This document shows, one piece after another, positions 1-9,651 of a stretch of 64,000 nucleotides of DNA. Position 1 is the stretch's first letter, and each line of letters begins with the position of its first letter. Source of the stretch: JBAZLV01 sp041650055. GTDB lineage: Bacteria > Nitrospirota > UBA9217. The notes beneath the pieces were generated by a model that was not told where the DNA came from, ran no database searches, and was given only the letters and a program-made list of their open reading frames with translations. The stretch covers positions 62,001 through 126,000 of the forward strand of contig JBAZLV010000002.1 of NCBI GenBank assembly GCA_041650055.1, in the 5' to 3' direction. Position numbers and translations under genes: made by a program.

Positions 1-401
1 TTATCGAAGCTGCTGAAGACAGCGGTTCCCTGATTACGGCAAAAAATGCTCATGAACAACAGCGGAAGCTGTTTGCCGTTCCTGGTAATGTCGGTTCAAC
101 AACAAGCCGGGGACCAAACAGTTTGATCAAGGATGGAGCCATCTTGGCTGAAACGGCAGGCGATATTGTCCGTGCGCTTGGCGGAACTATAAAACCGAAC
201 AAAAAGCAATCACAGATTCCTTCGCTGACACCAGAGGAACAGGCTGTGTTTACGTGCATAACGCACGAACCCAAACATATCGATGTGCTGTTGCATGAAT
301 GTCGCTCGAGCGCCGGAATCCTGAGCGGCATACTTGTTTCACTTGAACTGAAAGGCCTTGCAAAGCAGCTTCCCGGCAAATACTTTGCGAGAACTGATTA
401 A
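1..401 (+). CDS. dprA: DNA processing protein DprA/Smf (C-terminal part, 5' end outside window)
   Basis: DprA loads RecA on incoming single-stranded DNA during natural transformation. The reading frame is open from base 3 and runs in from outside the window. Visible are the end of the Rossmann-like DprA core (EAAEDSGSLITA, LFAVPGNVGS, SRGPNSLIKDGA) and then a C-terminal winged-helix domain beginning near LTPEEQAVF. It ends 31 bases before smg, and the order dprA-smg-topA matches the classical smf-smg-topA neighbourhood. Only about 132 codons are present, so completeness of the gene cannot be judged. Confidence 0.95.
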   Translation, partial: IEAAEDSGSLITAKNAHEQQRKLFAVPGNVGSTTSRGPNSLIKDGAILAETAGDIVRALGGTIKPNKKQSQIPSLTPEEQAVFTCITHEPKHIDVLLHECRSSAGILSGILVSLELKGLAKQLPGKYFARTD

Positions 402-432
402 ACAGAATTCGACGTTTTAAAAGGAAGTAACT

Positions 433-900
433 ATGGAGCATCAAATGATACATCTGTTCTCGCTCATTGCGGATCAGGTGCGTGATAAAAAGGAATTGTT
501 CGATGATGAGGGTAAAATCATGCAGTCCCTCATCAACAACGGATATCATATATACGAAGCGGATGCAGCGCTTATGCTCATGCAGACGTTTGTCCAACGC
601 CAGGCTGAGCAGTTCTTTCCGTCAGAACAAGGGACCATGCCAATACGATCCATGAATTTGGAAGAACGCGAACGGATTTCCCTGGAAGCGTTTGCATTTT
701 TAACCAAAATGACTTACCTGGGAATTTTTACGGAAGATCAACGAGAAGAAATTATTGAAAAAGCGTTGAACATGTACGGAGATCACATCGAGCTTGAACA
801 TATCAAGTCATTGATCAACCTCATTCTGTTTCCTTCTACGCATGAGATGAGTACTCCGGCATCTGGTTTGCGTCATAGAGAACGAACAGCATGGAATTAA
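433..900 (+). CDS. smg: Smg family protein (DUF494)
   Basis: A 155-residue acidic, probably helical protein of the Smg/DUF494 family, whose function is not established. The start has a good ribosome site (AAGGAAGT) seven bases upstream of ATG. Family assignment rests on the N-terminal pattern (MIHLFSLIADQVRDKKEL, then an EADAALMLMQTF-like helix) and on the position between dprA and topA, which is where smg lies in Proteobacteria. The length is typical of the family. Nothing in the sequence suggests catalysis; a regulatory or adaptor role is only inference. Confidence 0.85.
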   Translation: MEHQMIHLFSLIADQVRDKKELFDDEGKIMQSLINNGYHIYEADAALMLMQTFVQRQAEQFFPSEQGTMPIRSMNLEERERISLEAFAFLTKMTYLGIFTEDQREEIIEKALNMYGDHIELEHIKSLINLILFPSTHEMSTPASGLRHRERTAWN

Positions 901-939
901 ACAGCATCCTGCTGAAAACGATGCTCATTCTAAAAAGGG

Positions 940-948
940 TGTTATAAT
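940..948 (+). promoter_or_regulatory. Extended -10 promoter of topA (leaderless)
   Basis: The sequence TGTTATAAT is a perfect extended -10 element. Its last base lies seven bases before the topA ATG, so transcription should begin at or next to the start codon. There is no Shine-Dalgarno between the two and no convincing -35. Confidence 0.7.
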
Positions 949-955
949 TACCGTT

Positions 956-3253
956 ATGAAATCACTTGTGATCGTGGAATCCCCTGCTAAAGCAAAAACC
1001 ATTGGAAAATACTTAGGCAAAGAGTACACGGTAAAAGCTTCAGTAGGACACGTTATGGATCTGCCCAAAAGCAAACTGGGCGTTGATATTGAAAAGAATT
1101 TCGAACCGAGTTATATCGTGATCAAGGGAAAAGGGCCGGTCGTACGGGAACTGAAGTCAGCCGCAAAAAAAGTTGATCGCATCCTTCTGGCAACCGACCC
1201 TGACCGCGAAGGAGAAGCGATCGCGTATCATGTTGCTGCGGTTCTTTCCTCCAGCGTGAAGGATGCGGAAATTTACCGTGTCTTATTTAACGAAATTACT
1301 AAAAAAGCAGTTAAGACAGCGATTGATCATCCCGGAAAAATTGATACGAACAAGGTTGATGCGCAACAAGCCCGGCGTGTTCTTGACCGTCTCGTAGGAT
1401 ATCAGATCAGCCCGATTCTCTGGAAAAAAGTAAGAAGAGGTCTTTCCGCAGGCCGAGTGCAGTCTGTCGCACTCCGTTTGATTTGTGAACGGGAAGAAGA
1501 GATCAAGGCATTCATTCCTGAAGAATTTTGGTCACTCACCGCGCTTCTTGAAGGATCCCTCCCACCCCGATTCGAGGCAAAACTTTTGAAGCGTGATGAA
1601 GAAAAAATCAAAGTAAAAAACAATGAAGAAGTACAAAAAATCCTGAACGACTTGGAAGGTGCATCCTATCGCGTTTCTTCGGTGGATAAAAAAGAACGAA
1701 AGCGCAATCCCGTCCCTCCCTTTACCACAAGCAAACTCCAGCAGGAAGGCGGAAGAAAGCTTGGATATACGGCAAAAAGGACCATGGGAATCGCTCAATC
1801 TTTGTATGAAGGTGTTGATGTTGGCAAAGAAGGAACTGTTGGTCTGATCACCTACATGAGAACTGATTCAACGCGTATTGGAAGCGAAGCCCAAACAGAG
1901 GCACGCGAATTCATTGTAAGCAAATATGGAGCAGACTACCTGCCTGAGAAGCCTCCGGTATATGCAAGTTCAAAAACAGCCCAGGAAGCTCATGAAGCCA
2001 TCCGCCCCACTTCCGTACTGCGGGAGCCGGATTCCATAAAACAATATCTGCAGCCTGATCAATACAAATTGTACAAGCTTATCTGGAACCGTTTCGTGGC
2101 AAGCCAGATGAATCCTGCGCTCATCGATCAAACCTCTGTGAATATTATTGCACAGGGCTATACATTTCGGGCAACGGGATCAATCGTGAAATTCCCCGGT
2201 TTCATGACTGTGTACATGGAAGAAAAATCAGAGGATCAGGCGCCTTCAGACGACGAAAACGGTGAAGCGGTTCTTCCTCCTCTCCAGGAAGGGGATATCC
2301 TGAACCTTATCAAGCTTGATCCAAAACAGCATTTCACCCAGCCTCCTCCCCGTTTTTCAGAGGCGCTTCTTGTAAAAACCCTTGAAGAAAAAGGGATCGG
2401 CAGGCCGAGCACCTATGCCGCAATCATTTCAACCATTCAGGAACGGGATTATGTGAATAAAATCGAGAACAAGTTCAGACCAACCGAGCTCGGAGTGCTT
2501 ATCAACGATCTCCTGGTCAGTCATTTCCCGGTTATTATGGATGTGGCCTTTACCGCAGGCATGGAAGAAGAACTCGACAAAATCGAGGAAGGCAAGATGC
2601 ATTGGGTTGATGCGGTTAAGGATTTTTACAAGCCATTCAACGAAAGCCTGGAAAAAGCCCAGGCAGAGATGAAAGACTTCAAATCTGAATTAACGCCAAC
2701 AGACATTCTGTGTGAAAAATGCGGAAAGCCCATGACCATTAAATGGGGACGCAATGGCCAGTTCCTCGCCTGTACCGGATATCCCGAATGCAAAAATACC
2801 AAACCGTTTGTCAGAACAGAAAATGGTGTTGAAGCAGTTCCTGAAGAAACAACAGATGAGCTTTGTCCCAAATGCAATTCATCCATGGTTGTAAAACGCG
2901 GTAGATTTGGCAAATTCCTCGCTTGCTCTCGGTATCCCGAATGCAATCATACCCAGGGAATGTCAACGGGCGCTATCTGTCCGGAAGATGGGGGAAAAAT
3001 TGTCGAGCGCCGTTCTCGCTTCGGGAAAGTATTTTATTCCTGCGCAAATTATCCTGACTGCAAATTTGCCGTGTGGTACAAGCCTGTGCTCCGGCCGTGC
3101 CCTCAATGCAATGCTCCTTTTCTCGTTGAAAAATATTCAAAGAAAAACGGGATCACGATCGCGTGTTACCGGAAAGAATGCGGGTACAAGGAACAGCCTA
3201 CAGCTGACAATAATCATCAGGAATCAACCAGTCAGGAACAGGATACTCCCTGA
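956..3253 (+). CDS. topA: DNA topoisomerase I
   Basis: Type IA topoisomerase that relaxes negative supercoils by single-strand passage. The TOPRIM domain is complete: Glu8 in VIVESPAKAKT and the acidic triad Asp81-Asp83-Glu85 in ATDPDREGEA. The nucleophilic tyrosine is Tyr300 in LITYMRTDST. The C-terminus carries four zinc-ribbon modules; the first, second and fourth have four cysteines, while the third (CPEDGG ... CANYPDC) has lost one ligand. At 765 residues the protein is of usual length. The ATG has no Shine-Dalgarno and sits directly behind an extended -10 element, so the mRNA is probably leaderless. Confidence 0.97.
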   Translation: MKSLVIVESPAKAKTIGKYLGKEYTVKASVGHVMDLPKSKLGVDIEKNFEPSYIVIKGKGPVVRELKSAAKKVDRILLATDPDREGEAIAYHVAAVLSSSVKDAEIYRVLFNEITKKAVKTAIDHPGKIDTNKVDAQQARRVLDRLVGYQISPILWKKVRRGLSAGRVQSVALRLICEREEEIKAFIPEEFWSLTALLEGSLPPRFEAKLLKRDEEKIKVKNNEEVQKILNDLEGASYRVSSVDKKERKRNPVPPFTTSKLQQEGGRKLGYTAKRTMGIAQSLYEGVDVGKEGTVGLITYMRTDSTRIGSEAQTEAREFIVSKYGADYLPEKPPVYASSKTAQEAHEAIRPTSVLREPDSIKQYLQPDQYKLYKLIWNRFVASQMNPALIDQTSVNIIAQGYTFRATGSIVKFPGFMTVYMEEKSEDQAPSDDENGEAVLPPLQEGDILNLIKLDPKQHFTQPPPRFSEALLVKTLEEKGIGRPSTYAAIISTIQERDYVNKIENKFRPTELGVLINDLLVSHFPVIMDVAFTAGMEEELDKIEEGKMHWVDAVKDFYKPFNESLEKAQAEMKDFKSELTPTDILCEKCGKPMTIKWGRNGQFLACTGYPECKNTKPFVRTENGVEAVPEETTDELCPKCNSSMVVKRGRFGKFLACSRYPECNHTQGMSTGAICPEDGGKIVERRSRFGKVFYSCANYPDCKFAVWYKPVLRPCPQCNAPFLVEKYSKKNGITIACYRKECGYKEQPTADNNHQESTSQEQDTP

Positions 3254-3320
3254 TCTGACTTCCCTATCCAGCACTCCCAGGGTCTTTTTCACGTTTTGAT
3301 CTCTTCTTCTGCTTCTTCTC

Positions 3321-3349
3321 TTGCAAAACAGGTTTTCTTACGCTAAAGT
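3321..3349 (+). promoter_or_regulatory. Sigma-70-like promoter of xerC (leaderless)
   Basis: TTGCAA and TAAAGT are separated by exactly 17 bases. Six bases separate the -10 from the ATG, which places the expected start site on the start codon. No Shine-Dalgarno is present. Confidence 0.6.
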
Positions 3350-3355
3350 AACGAT

Positions 3356-4243
3356 ATGCGGAAGCACCTGTTCAACTTCATTGAGTATCTCAAAATACGA
3401 AAAAATGTTTCTCCCCATACTGAACGAAGTTATGCTTCGGACCTTGAACAGTTCATGGATTTTCTCGGGAATCGCGTTCTTTCTCAGGTAGATCATCAGG
3501 TGATCCGGCAATTTATTGCACACTTGATCGCTCTCAAAATAAAAAAGTCGTCCATCGCCAGAAAACTTGCCGCCTTGAGGTCATTTTTCAAGTATCTGAA
3601 CCATGAAGGTCTGCTTGCTCAGAATCCGGCAAAACTCGTTGTGACTCCCCGGCAGGAAAAACGGCTTCCAGGAGTTTTGACTGCGGCTGATGCTGAACGA
3701 CTTATGGAGATTGGCGAGAGTACCGAGAAAGAGCAATTCCTTCGGGACCGTGCCGTGCTCGAAACGCTCTATTCCACCGGTATCCGCGCAAGCGAACTGG
3801 TCGGCATGAACAAGGAGGATATAGACTGGGGATCATCAGGCAGTCCATCAGGTCTTATCCGAATCAGAGGAAAAGGAAGAAAGGAACGAATCGTGCCGGT
3901 GGGCAAAAAGGCGCTCGAGGCACTCAGGATATATCTGGAACAGCATCGGAGCACACAAACACCTGCTGTTTTTGTAGGACCGTCAGGAAATCGCTTGACA
4001 GCACGAACGGTTCAGCGTATTTTAGAAAACCGCGGGAAAAAGGCCGGATTGCATCATAAGGCAAGCCCTCATACGCTTCGGCATAGCTGTGCAACGCACA
4101 TGCTCGAATCGGGCGCTGACCTTCGTGCCATTCAGGAACTTCTCGGTCATGCGAGCCTTTCAACCACACAGCGATACACCCATTTAAATCTTGATTCGCT
4201 CATGGCAGTCTATGATCATGCCCATCCAAGGGCAAAAAAATAA
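3356..4243 (+). CDS. xerC: Tyrosine recombinase XerC
   Basis: Site-specific tyrosine recombinase that, with a partner, resolves chromosome dimers at dif. The 295-residue protein has the N-terminal SAM-like DNA-binding domain and the catalytic set: Arg144 (TGIRASEL), His239 and Arg242 (HTLRHS), His265 (LLGHAS) and the nucleophile Tyr274. A second Xer protein with its tyrosine at the same residue number is encoded at 57593-58474, so a XerC/XerD pair is present; which is C and which is D is assigned here by the hslVU neighbourhood. It probably has its own leaderless transcript. Confidence 0.93.
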   Translation: MRKHLFNFIEYLKIRKNVSPHTERSYASDLEQFMDFLGNRVLSQVDHQVIRQFIAHLIALKIKKSSIARKLAALRSFFKYLNHEGLLAQNPAKLVVTPRQEKRLPGVLTAADAERLMEIGESTEKEQFLRDRAVLETLYSTGIRASELVGMNKEDIDWGSSGSPSGLIRIRGKGRKERIVPVGKKALEALRIYLEQHRSTQTPAVFVGPSGNRLTARTVQRILENRGKKAGLHHKASPHTLRHSCATHMLESGADLRAIQELLGHASLSTTQRYTHLNLDSLMAVYDHAHPRAKK

Positions 4244-4293
4244 GTTACGCTGTAAATCCAACAGGTGCACACGAATATACTGAAGGAGTCGTT

Positions 4294-4836
4294 ATGAATG
4301 AAAGCATGCATTTGCATGGGACAACAATACTTGCCGTTCAGAAAAACGGCGCCACTGCTATTGCAGGAGACGGACAGGTAACGTTAGGAACAACCGTTAT
4401 GAAACAGAATGCGAAGAAAGTGCGAAAAATGTACCATGATAAAATTCTCGCTGGATTCGCCGGCGCAACTGCGGATGCCTTTACCCTCTTCGAAAAATTC
4501 GACGGCAAGCTTGAGCAGTATCATGGCAATATTACACGGGCTGCGGTTGAGCTCGCAAAGGACTGGCGAACGGACAAAATTCTGAGAAGACTCGAAGCGC
4601 TGATGATCATTGCTGACCAGGAACGATCGTTTATTCTTTCCGGCAATGGTGACGTTATTGAACCGGAACATGGAATTGCAGCCATTGGTTCAGGAGGACC
4701 CTATGCCCTGGCGGCAGCGAGAGCGCTTATGGAACATACTACGCTTGATGCATCTGCAATTGCCATGAAGGCAATGGAAATCGCAGCAGACATCTGCATT
4801 TATACTAACCGTGAAATAACGATAGAGACATTGTAA
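4294..4836 (+). CDS. hslV: ATP-dependent protease subunit HslV
   Basis: Proteolytic core of the HslVU (ClpQY) protease. The mature N-terminal catalytic threonine is expected in the motif GTTILAV; with the chosen start a short propeptide (MNESMHLHG) would be removed. GDGQVTLG and the later AIGSGGPYALAAA segment are typical. The start has a strong Shine-Dalgarno (AAGGAG) five bases upstream, which favours it over the downstream Met5. 180 residues is normal. hslU follows after 37 bases. Confidence 0.96.
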   Translation: MNESMHLHGTTILAVQKNGATAIAGDGQVTLGTTVMKQNAKKVRKMYHDKILAGFAGATADAFTLFEKFDGKLEQYHGNITRAAVELAKDWRTDKILRRLEALMIIADQERSFILSGNGDVIEPEHGIAAIGSGGPYALAAARALMEHTTLDASAIAMKAMEIAADICIYTNREITIETL

Positions 4837-4873
4837 TTACCATAAGAAGAATTTGAAATCTCCGGAGGTTTCC

Positions 4874-6217
4874 TTGAAGGATACACTGACACCTAGAAAA
4901 ATCGTTGAAGAGCTTGATCGGTACATCATTGGTCAGCAGAAAGCAAAGCGGGCCGTTGCAGTTGCACTGCGGAACCGCTGGAGAAGGCAACGGCTTGCAG
5001 AAGAACTCCGTGATGAAGTCATGCCAAAAAATATCATCATGATCGGGCCAACCGGAGTCGGAAAAACGGAAATCGCCCGCCGACTCTCCCGGCTTGTCCA
5101 GGCTCCGTTTCTCAAAATCGAAGCTTCGAAGTTTACCGAAGTCGGTTATGTCGGTCGGGATGTGGATTCGATCATTCGTGATCTTACCGAAATCGGGATC
5201 AACATGGTAAAAAGCGAGATGGCGGAGCAGGTTCATGAGAAAGCGGAGACATTAGCTGAAGAGCGGCTGCTCGATCTGCTTCTTCCCCAGCCAAGAACAT
5301 CGGCGGGAGCCGATGCCCCGACAGCAGAGCAGCAGGAACAGCATTCTTCAACGAGGGAAAAGCTTCGACAGCAGCTCAGGGATGGCAAACTGGACAACCG
5401 CTCCGTGGATCTGGAAACCAAAGAAAAGGTGATGCCTTTCGGGATTGTCTCAAATGTCGGGATGGAAGAAATGGAGATAAATCTGAAAGAAATGCTGGGA
5501 GGGCTGCTCCCGGAAAAAACAAAACGAAGAAAGGCAAAAGTCCCGGATGCCTTGCGGCTGCTGGTTCAGGAAGAGGCTGCAAAACTTATTGATATGGACA
5601 AAGTCATCAAAGAGGCCCTTCAGCGTATTGAGCAGTCCGGAATCGTCTTTTTGGATGAATTAGATAAAATTGCAGGACGAGAATCGCATGGGCCTGACGT
5701 CTCGCGGGAAGGTGTTCAGCGGGATCTTCTTCCGATCGTGGAAGGATCGACCGTTACAACAAAATACGGTCCGATCAAAACGGATCATATTCTTTTCATT
5801 GCAGCAGGCGCTTTCCATGTGTCCAAGCCGTCTGATCTCATACCCGAGCTTCAGGGCAGATTTCCTATCCGGGTAGAGCTCGAATCGCTGGGCAAAAACG
5901 AATTTATCAGAATTTTAACAGAACCGAAAAATGCGCTGATCCGTCAGAACATTGCGCTTCTTGCAACGGAAGAGATTACCCTCACCTTTTCCAGGGACGC
6001 CATTGAGGAAATAGCTGCTATAGCAGCCCAGGTGAACGAACGGACAGAAAATATCGGAGCACGCAGGCTTCACACAATTCTTGAACGGCTGCTTGAAGAC
6101 ATTTCATTTGATGCTCCGGAAAAAAAGGGTTCAAAGATCAATATTACAGCCGAACAGGTACGCGAACGTCTTGCCGATGTTGTTAAAAGCGAGGATTTAA
6201 GCCGATATATTTTATAA
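4874..6217 (+). CDS. hslU: HslU ATPase (unfoldase of the HslVU protease)
   Basis: AAA+ unfoldase that feeds substrates to HslV. It has Walker A (GPTGVGKTE), Walker B (IVFLDELDKIA), a variable intermediate domain and the C-terminal IGARRLHTILERLLED segment. I chose the TTG at 4874 because GGAGG lies five bases before it and the resulting N-terminus (MKDTLTPRKIVEELDRYIIG) matches the family; the upstream TTG at 4853 would add seven residues and lacks a ribosome site. Length is 447 residues. Confidence 0.96.
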   Translation: MKDTLTPRKIVEELDRYIIGQQKAKRAVAVALRNRWRRQRLAEELRDEVMPKNIIMIGPTGVGKTEIARRLSRLVQAPFLKIEASKFTEVGYVGRDVDSIIRDLTEIGINMVKSEMAEQVHEKAETLAEERLLDLLLPQPRTSAGADAPTAEQQEQHSSTREKLRQQLRDGKLDNRSVDLETKEKVMPFGIVSNVGMEEMEINLKEMLGGLLPEKTKRRKAKVPDALRLLVQEEAAKLIDMDKVIKEALQRIEQSGIVFLDELDKIAGRESHGPDVSREGVQRDLLPIVEGSTVTTKYGPIKTDHILFIAAGAFHVSKPSDLIPELQGRFPIRVELESLGKNEFIRILTEPKNALIRQNIALLATEEITLTFSRDAIEEIAAIAAQVNERTENIGARRLHTILERLLEDISFDAPEKKGSKINITAEQVRERLADVVKSEDLSRYIL

Positions 6218-6242
6218 TACACTCCCGCATCTCGAGGTCAGC

Positions 6243-7127
6243 ATGGAAACCGTTATTGAAAAAGCAAAAATCCTGATTGAAGTTCTTCCCTATATCCAGA
6301 CGTTCCGAGGGAAAACGTTTGTGATCAAATACGGCGGAAGCGCCATGACGGACATTTCTCTGAAAAAGGATTTTGCACAGGACATCGTGCTGCTGCGGTA
6401 TATCGGGATTAATCCGGTAATCGTGCACGGCGGCGGTCCGCAAATCGGAAAAACCATGGAACGAATCGGGAAAGTTCCTTCCTTTGTATCCGGACACCGG
6501 GTCACGGACGAGGAAACCATGGATATCGTTGAAATGGTACTGGGTGGAAAGATCAACAAAGAAATTGTTCATCTCATCAATCAGGCAGGCGGCAAAGCTA
6601 TCGGGCTTACCGGCAAGGACGGAGAATTACTACGGGCAAAGAAGTTATACCTCGCAAAAAAATCAGCTGAAACCGGGAATGAAGAAAGCGTTGATATTGG
6701 TCTGGTTGGAGAAGTAACTTCAGTCAAGCCGGAAGCCTTGCTCACATTGGATCAGGGAGGATTCATTCCGGTCATCGCTCCGATCGGTGCCGGCGAACAT
6801 GGCGAAACCTTCAACATTAATGCGGATGTCGTGGCAGGCGCCGTGGCAGGCGCTCTCCATGCTGAAAAATTAATTTTGCTTACGGATCAGTCGGGAATTC
6901 TCGATAAGGAAAGCAATTTGATTTCAACGCTGAATAAGAAGATGGCTGAATCGCTAGTTCAGACGGGAACCATTTGCGGCGGGATGCTTCCCAAAATACA
7001 ATCCTGTTTTAAGGCGCTCGATGCAGGGTGCGCAAAAGTCCACATCATCGATGGCCGGGTACCGCACGCCCTTCTCCTTGAGATTTTTACCCGGGAAGGA
7101 ATTGGCACTGAAATAACGCTGGAATAA
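6243..7127 (+). CDS. argB: Acetylglutamate kinase
   Basis: Phosphorylates N-acetyl-L-glutamate, the second step of arginine biosynthesis. Family signatures are FVIKYGGSAM, IVHGGGPQIG near the N-terminus, NINADVVAGAVA, and the glycine-rich ICGGMLPKIQSC near the C-terminus. At 294 residues it is full length. A GAGG motif precedes the ATG. It lies 25 bases after hslU and ends five bases before the convergent mlaD. Confidence 0.95.
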   Translation: METVIEKAKILIEVLPYIQTFRGKTFVIKYGGSAMTDISLKKDFAQDIVLLRYIGINPVIVHGGGPQIGKTMERIGKVPSFVSGHRVTDEETMDIVEMVLGGKINKEIVHLINQAGGKAIGLTGKDGELLRAKKLYLAKKSAETGNEESVDIGLVGEVTSVKPEALLTLDQGGFIPVIAPIGAGEHGETFNINADVVAGAVAGALHAEKLILLTDQSGILDKESNLISTLNKKMAESLVQTGTICGGMLPKIQSCFKALDAGCAKVHIIDGRVPHALLLEIFTREGIGTEITLE

Positions 7128-7132
7128 CGTGA

Positions 7133-8038
7133 TTAAAACACGCTAAACTTAAAAAATCGTTTCGGGTTGTCGCGAACATCTTTAATGAGGGAATTAATTT
7201 CCTTCATGGTAGCATGCATCTCTTCCTTCAATTCCCTGTTTCCTACCAGGCTTCCGACCGTTCCCTCTCCGTTGTTGATCTTATCAAGGATGCTATTCAG
7301 TTTGACGACCGCAGTGTTAACATTATTGTAAAGGCTTTCATCCTCAATCAACTTATGCATCGTGCCGCGAGAAACAACGAGCCGTTGTGTAAAGGTATCA
7401 AGTGATTGAGAAGCCCGGAGAAAATTTTTATACACCGTGGGATCCTTGACCAGGGCGTTGATCGTGCCTTCTGACGCCTTCAGCGTCTGAGCGAACAGCT
7501 TGATGTCTTTTGCAGCTGATGCAGCATCCCGGTACAGCATGTCATCATCCAGGAATCTTCCCAAAGATCCTTTTTTGTTCCCGAGTTTTCCGATGAATTG
7601 CGAAATTTCCTCGTTCAATTCCGCTCGCGTCAGTCCGGCAATCTCATCTCCGGACTTGACCTTGTCCGCTTGACGAGAGCCTGGACTGATATCAACATAT
7701 TTATCTCCCAGGAGTCCCAGCGTCTGAATGCTTGCTTCAGAGTCCTTTTTTATATACACAAGGGCAGACCGTTCAATGCCGAGGGTCGCCGTAATCTTTC
7801 CACCGTTAAAATCGAGTGATTTGACCGAACCAATATTGACACCGGCGAATGACACAGGTGCTCCGGCTCGAAGTCCCTTTACATCCGTAAAGGACGCATA
7901 AATCGTTGCTTGTGGTGTGAACAGGGTTTTGATGCTTCCGACGAACAGGGTTGTTATAAACAGCACCAGCAGCGCACACGTAACAACAATGCCAACCCGT
8001 AACTTTGACCATGCCAGATGCTGTTGATACCTGCTCAT
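7133..8038 (-). CDS. mlaD: MlaD family lipid-binding MCE protein
   Basis: Periplasmic MCE-domain component of a phospholipid transporter. The protein has one N-terminal membrane segment (about residues 14-34), then an MCE domain (YASFTDVKGLRAGAPV, GVNIGSVKSL, LLGDKYVDISPG), then a long helical region predicted to form a channel or coiled coil. It is 301 residues, longer than E. coli MlaD and closer to the MCE proteins of anaerobic diderms. AAGGAGG precedes the start. It is the last gene of mlaE-mlaF-mlaD. Confidence 0.92.
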   Translation of the reverse strand: MSRYQQHLAWSKLRVGIVVTCALLVLFITTLFVGSIKTLFTPQATIYASFTDVKGLRAGAPVSFAGVNIGSVKSLDFNGGKITATLGIERSALVYIKKDSEASIQTLGLLGDKYVDISPGSRQADKVKSGDEIAGLTRAELNEEISQFIGKLGNKKGSLGRFLDDDMLYRDAASAAKDIKLFAQTLKASEGTINALVKDPTVYKNFLRASQSLDTFTQRLVVSRGTMHKLIEDESLYNNVNTAVVKLNSILDKINNGEGTVGSLVGNRELKEEMHATMKEINSLIKDVRDNPKRFFKFSVF

Positions 8039-8056
8039 GCCGCCTCCTTACAAGCA

Positions 8057-8797
8057 TTATATCAAAATATCTTCAATAAATTTTCTCAATCCAGGATCAT
8101 CGGTATTTTTCAGTGCTTCCAGGGTTCCGTCAAAAAAAATGGCTCCCTGCCGGAGATACAAAAAACGCTCGGCAACGGACGCTGCCGCAGGAACATCGTG
8201 CGTGACAATAGCCAATCCGCTCCGTTGCTGCGGAGCTCCAGCCGATAATTCGTTCATAAGTGCGCAAATCGTATCCCCGGTAATCGGATCGAGCCCGGTT
8301 GTCGGCTCATCATACAGCATCATTTTCGGCTGATGCGCTGCGAGGGATCTGGCAATCGCTACACGTCTCTGCATGCCGCCACTTAATTCCTCGGGCATAA
8401 GATCGATGGCCTCTTCAATGCCGACCTTTCGTAAAAACGTTCTCACCGTCTTTTCAATGTCGGACTCAGAGAATTCTCCTCGTTCGCGCAGATAAAAAGC
8501 AACGTTCTCGCCTACACTCAAAGAATCAAACAACGCACCTTCCTGAAAGACAATACTGAAATAGATTCGAAGGTCGCGTAATGCAGGCTCGGGGAGCACG
8601 GTGATGTCCTGATTGTTGATCAGAATTCTTCCGCTGTCAGGATGGATCAGCCCCAGCATCAGTTTCAGAATAGTGGTTTTCCCCTCACCGCTTCCGCCAA
8701 GGATCGCGATCTTTTCAGAAAAGTCCATGCAAAAACTGATTTCATCAAGCACGCGATGCTGATTATACATAAGGGAAACATTCTGAAATTCTATCAT
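8057..8797 (-). CDS. mlaF: MlaF family ABC transporter ATPase
   Basis: Cytoplasmic ATPase that powers lipid movement through MlaE. Motifs are Walker A (GGSGEGKTT), the signature LSGGMQRRVAIA and Walker B with the catalytic Glu (MLYDEPTTGLDP). It overlaps mlaE by four bases (ATGA type) and sits 18 bases before mlaD, so the three are almost certainly co-translated. Length 246 residues is normal. Confidence 0.95.
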   Translation of the reverse strand: MIEFQNVSLMYNQHRVLDEISFCMDFSEKIAILGGSGEGKTTILKLMLGLIHPDSGRILINNQDITVLPEPALRDLRIYFSIVFQEGALFDSLSVGENVAFYLRERGEFSESDIEKTVRTFLRKVGIEEAIDLMPEELSGGMQRRVAIARSLAAHQPKMMLYDEPTTGLDPITGDTICALMNELSAGAPQQRSGLAIVTHDVPAAASVAERFLYLRQGAIFFDGTLEALKNTDDPGLRKFIEDILI

Positions 8798-9558
8798 GCT
8801 TTCATACCCAGTATCATGAATAATATCTGCGTCATGAAAAAATCCGAAATGATGATCATAATGGTTGAGAGTACTACTGCCGTGGTTGTTGCACGCCGAA
8901 GGCCGATAGCGCCGCCCTTGGTCGATAATCCCAAATAACAGCTTATGCAGGCAATAAGATAGCCAAAGACAAACGGTTTTACGATTCCGGAAATAATATT
9001 GGGAAAATTCATTGCGGCCCGAATCTGGCTCCAGTAAAATGAGCCGCTTTCCTGGCTTACAAAAATAACGATATACGCTCCGCCGAATAATGCAACTGCA
9101 TCACCAATAATGGTGAGAACAGGCAGCATGATTGCAGCACTGACAATTCTGGGAGTGACAAGCTTTTTCACCGGATCAATACCATATACGCGAAGAATAT
9201 CGACCTGATGCCCGATAACCATGGCGCCGATCTCGGAGGCCATCCCTGATCCCACCCGGCCCGCAAAACTCAGGGCAATGGCAACAGGCCCGATTTCACG
9301 AATGATTGAAATACCGACAATTTTACCCGTGTACATTTTGAGGCCAAGAGAGGCGAGTTCCGTAGATATCTGGAGGGAAAGTGCCATGCCGATGAACAAG
9401 GAAACAAGAAAAACAATGAAAAAAGAACCAGCGCCGATATAATCCATGTGCCCGATCATCTCTTTGCCGTAAAAAGGTTTATGCAGAATCCCGATAGTGG
9501 ATCTGAAGGAGAGAAGGTAAAAATTTTGCAGTTCTTCAACGAGGCGTCGCATGGTCAT
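8794..9558 (-). CDS. mlaE: MlaE family lipid ABC permease
   Basis: Integral membrane permease of the MlaFEDB-type transporter (254 residues, about five or six membrane segments). The family segment IREIGPVAIALSFAGRVGSG followed by EIGAMVIGHQVDILRVYGI is clear. No mlaB, mlaC or mlaA partner is visible in the window. The ATG has no convincing Shine-Dalgarno; a second in-frame Met lies two codons on. Confidence 0.94.
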   Translation of the reverse strand: MTMRRLVEELQNFYLLSFRSTIGILHKPFYGKEMIGHMDYIGAGSFFIVFLVSLFIGMALSLQISTELASLGLKMYTGKIVGISIIREIGPVAIALSFAGRVGSGMASEIGAMVIGHQVDILRVYGIDPVKKLVTPRIVSAAIMLPVLTIIGDAVALFGGAYIVIFVSQESGSFYWSQIRAAMNFPNIISGIVKPFVFGYLIACISCYLGLSTKGGAIGLRRATTTAVVLSTIMIIISDFFMTQILFMILGMKA

Positions 9559-9651
9559 GGAACCATGTGCAGGTGACTCAAAAATGCCGCGAGGTCAACA
9601 GGTTCAGTGTATAGCGTTCTGAATGAGACGAAGGATGCTGCCCAAGCCTCA

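Noticed and set aside
7127..7150. Possible bidirectional terminator between argB and mlaD
   Set aside because: Only a four-pair CGTG/CACG stem and no T-tract; too weak to report.
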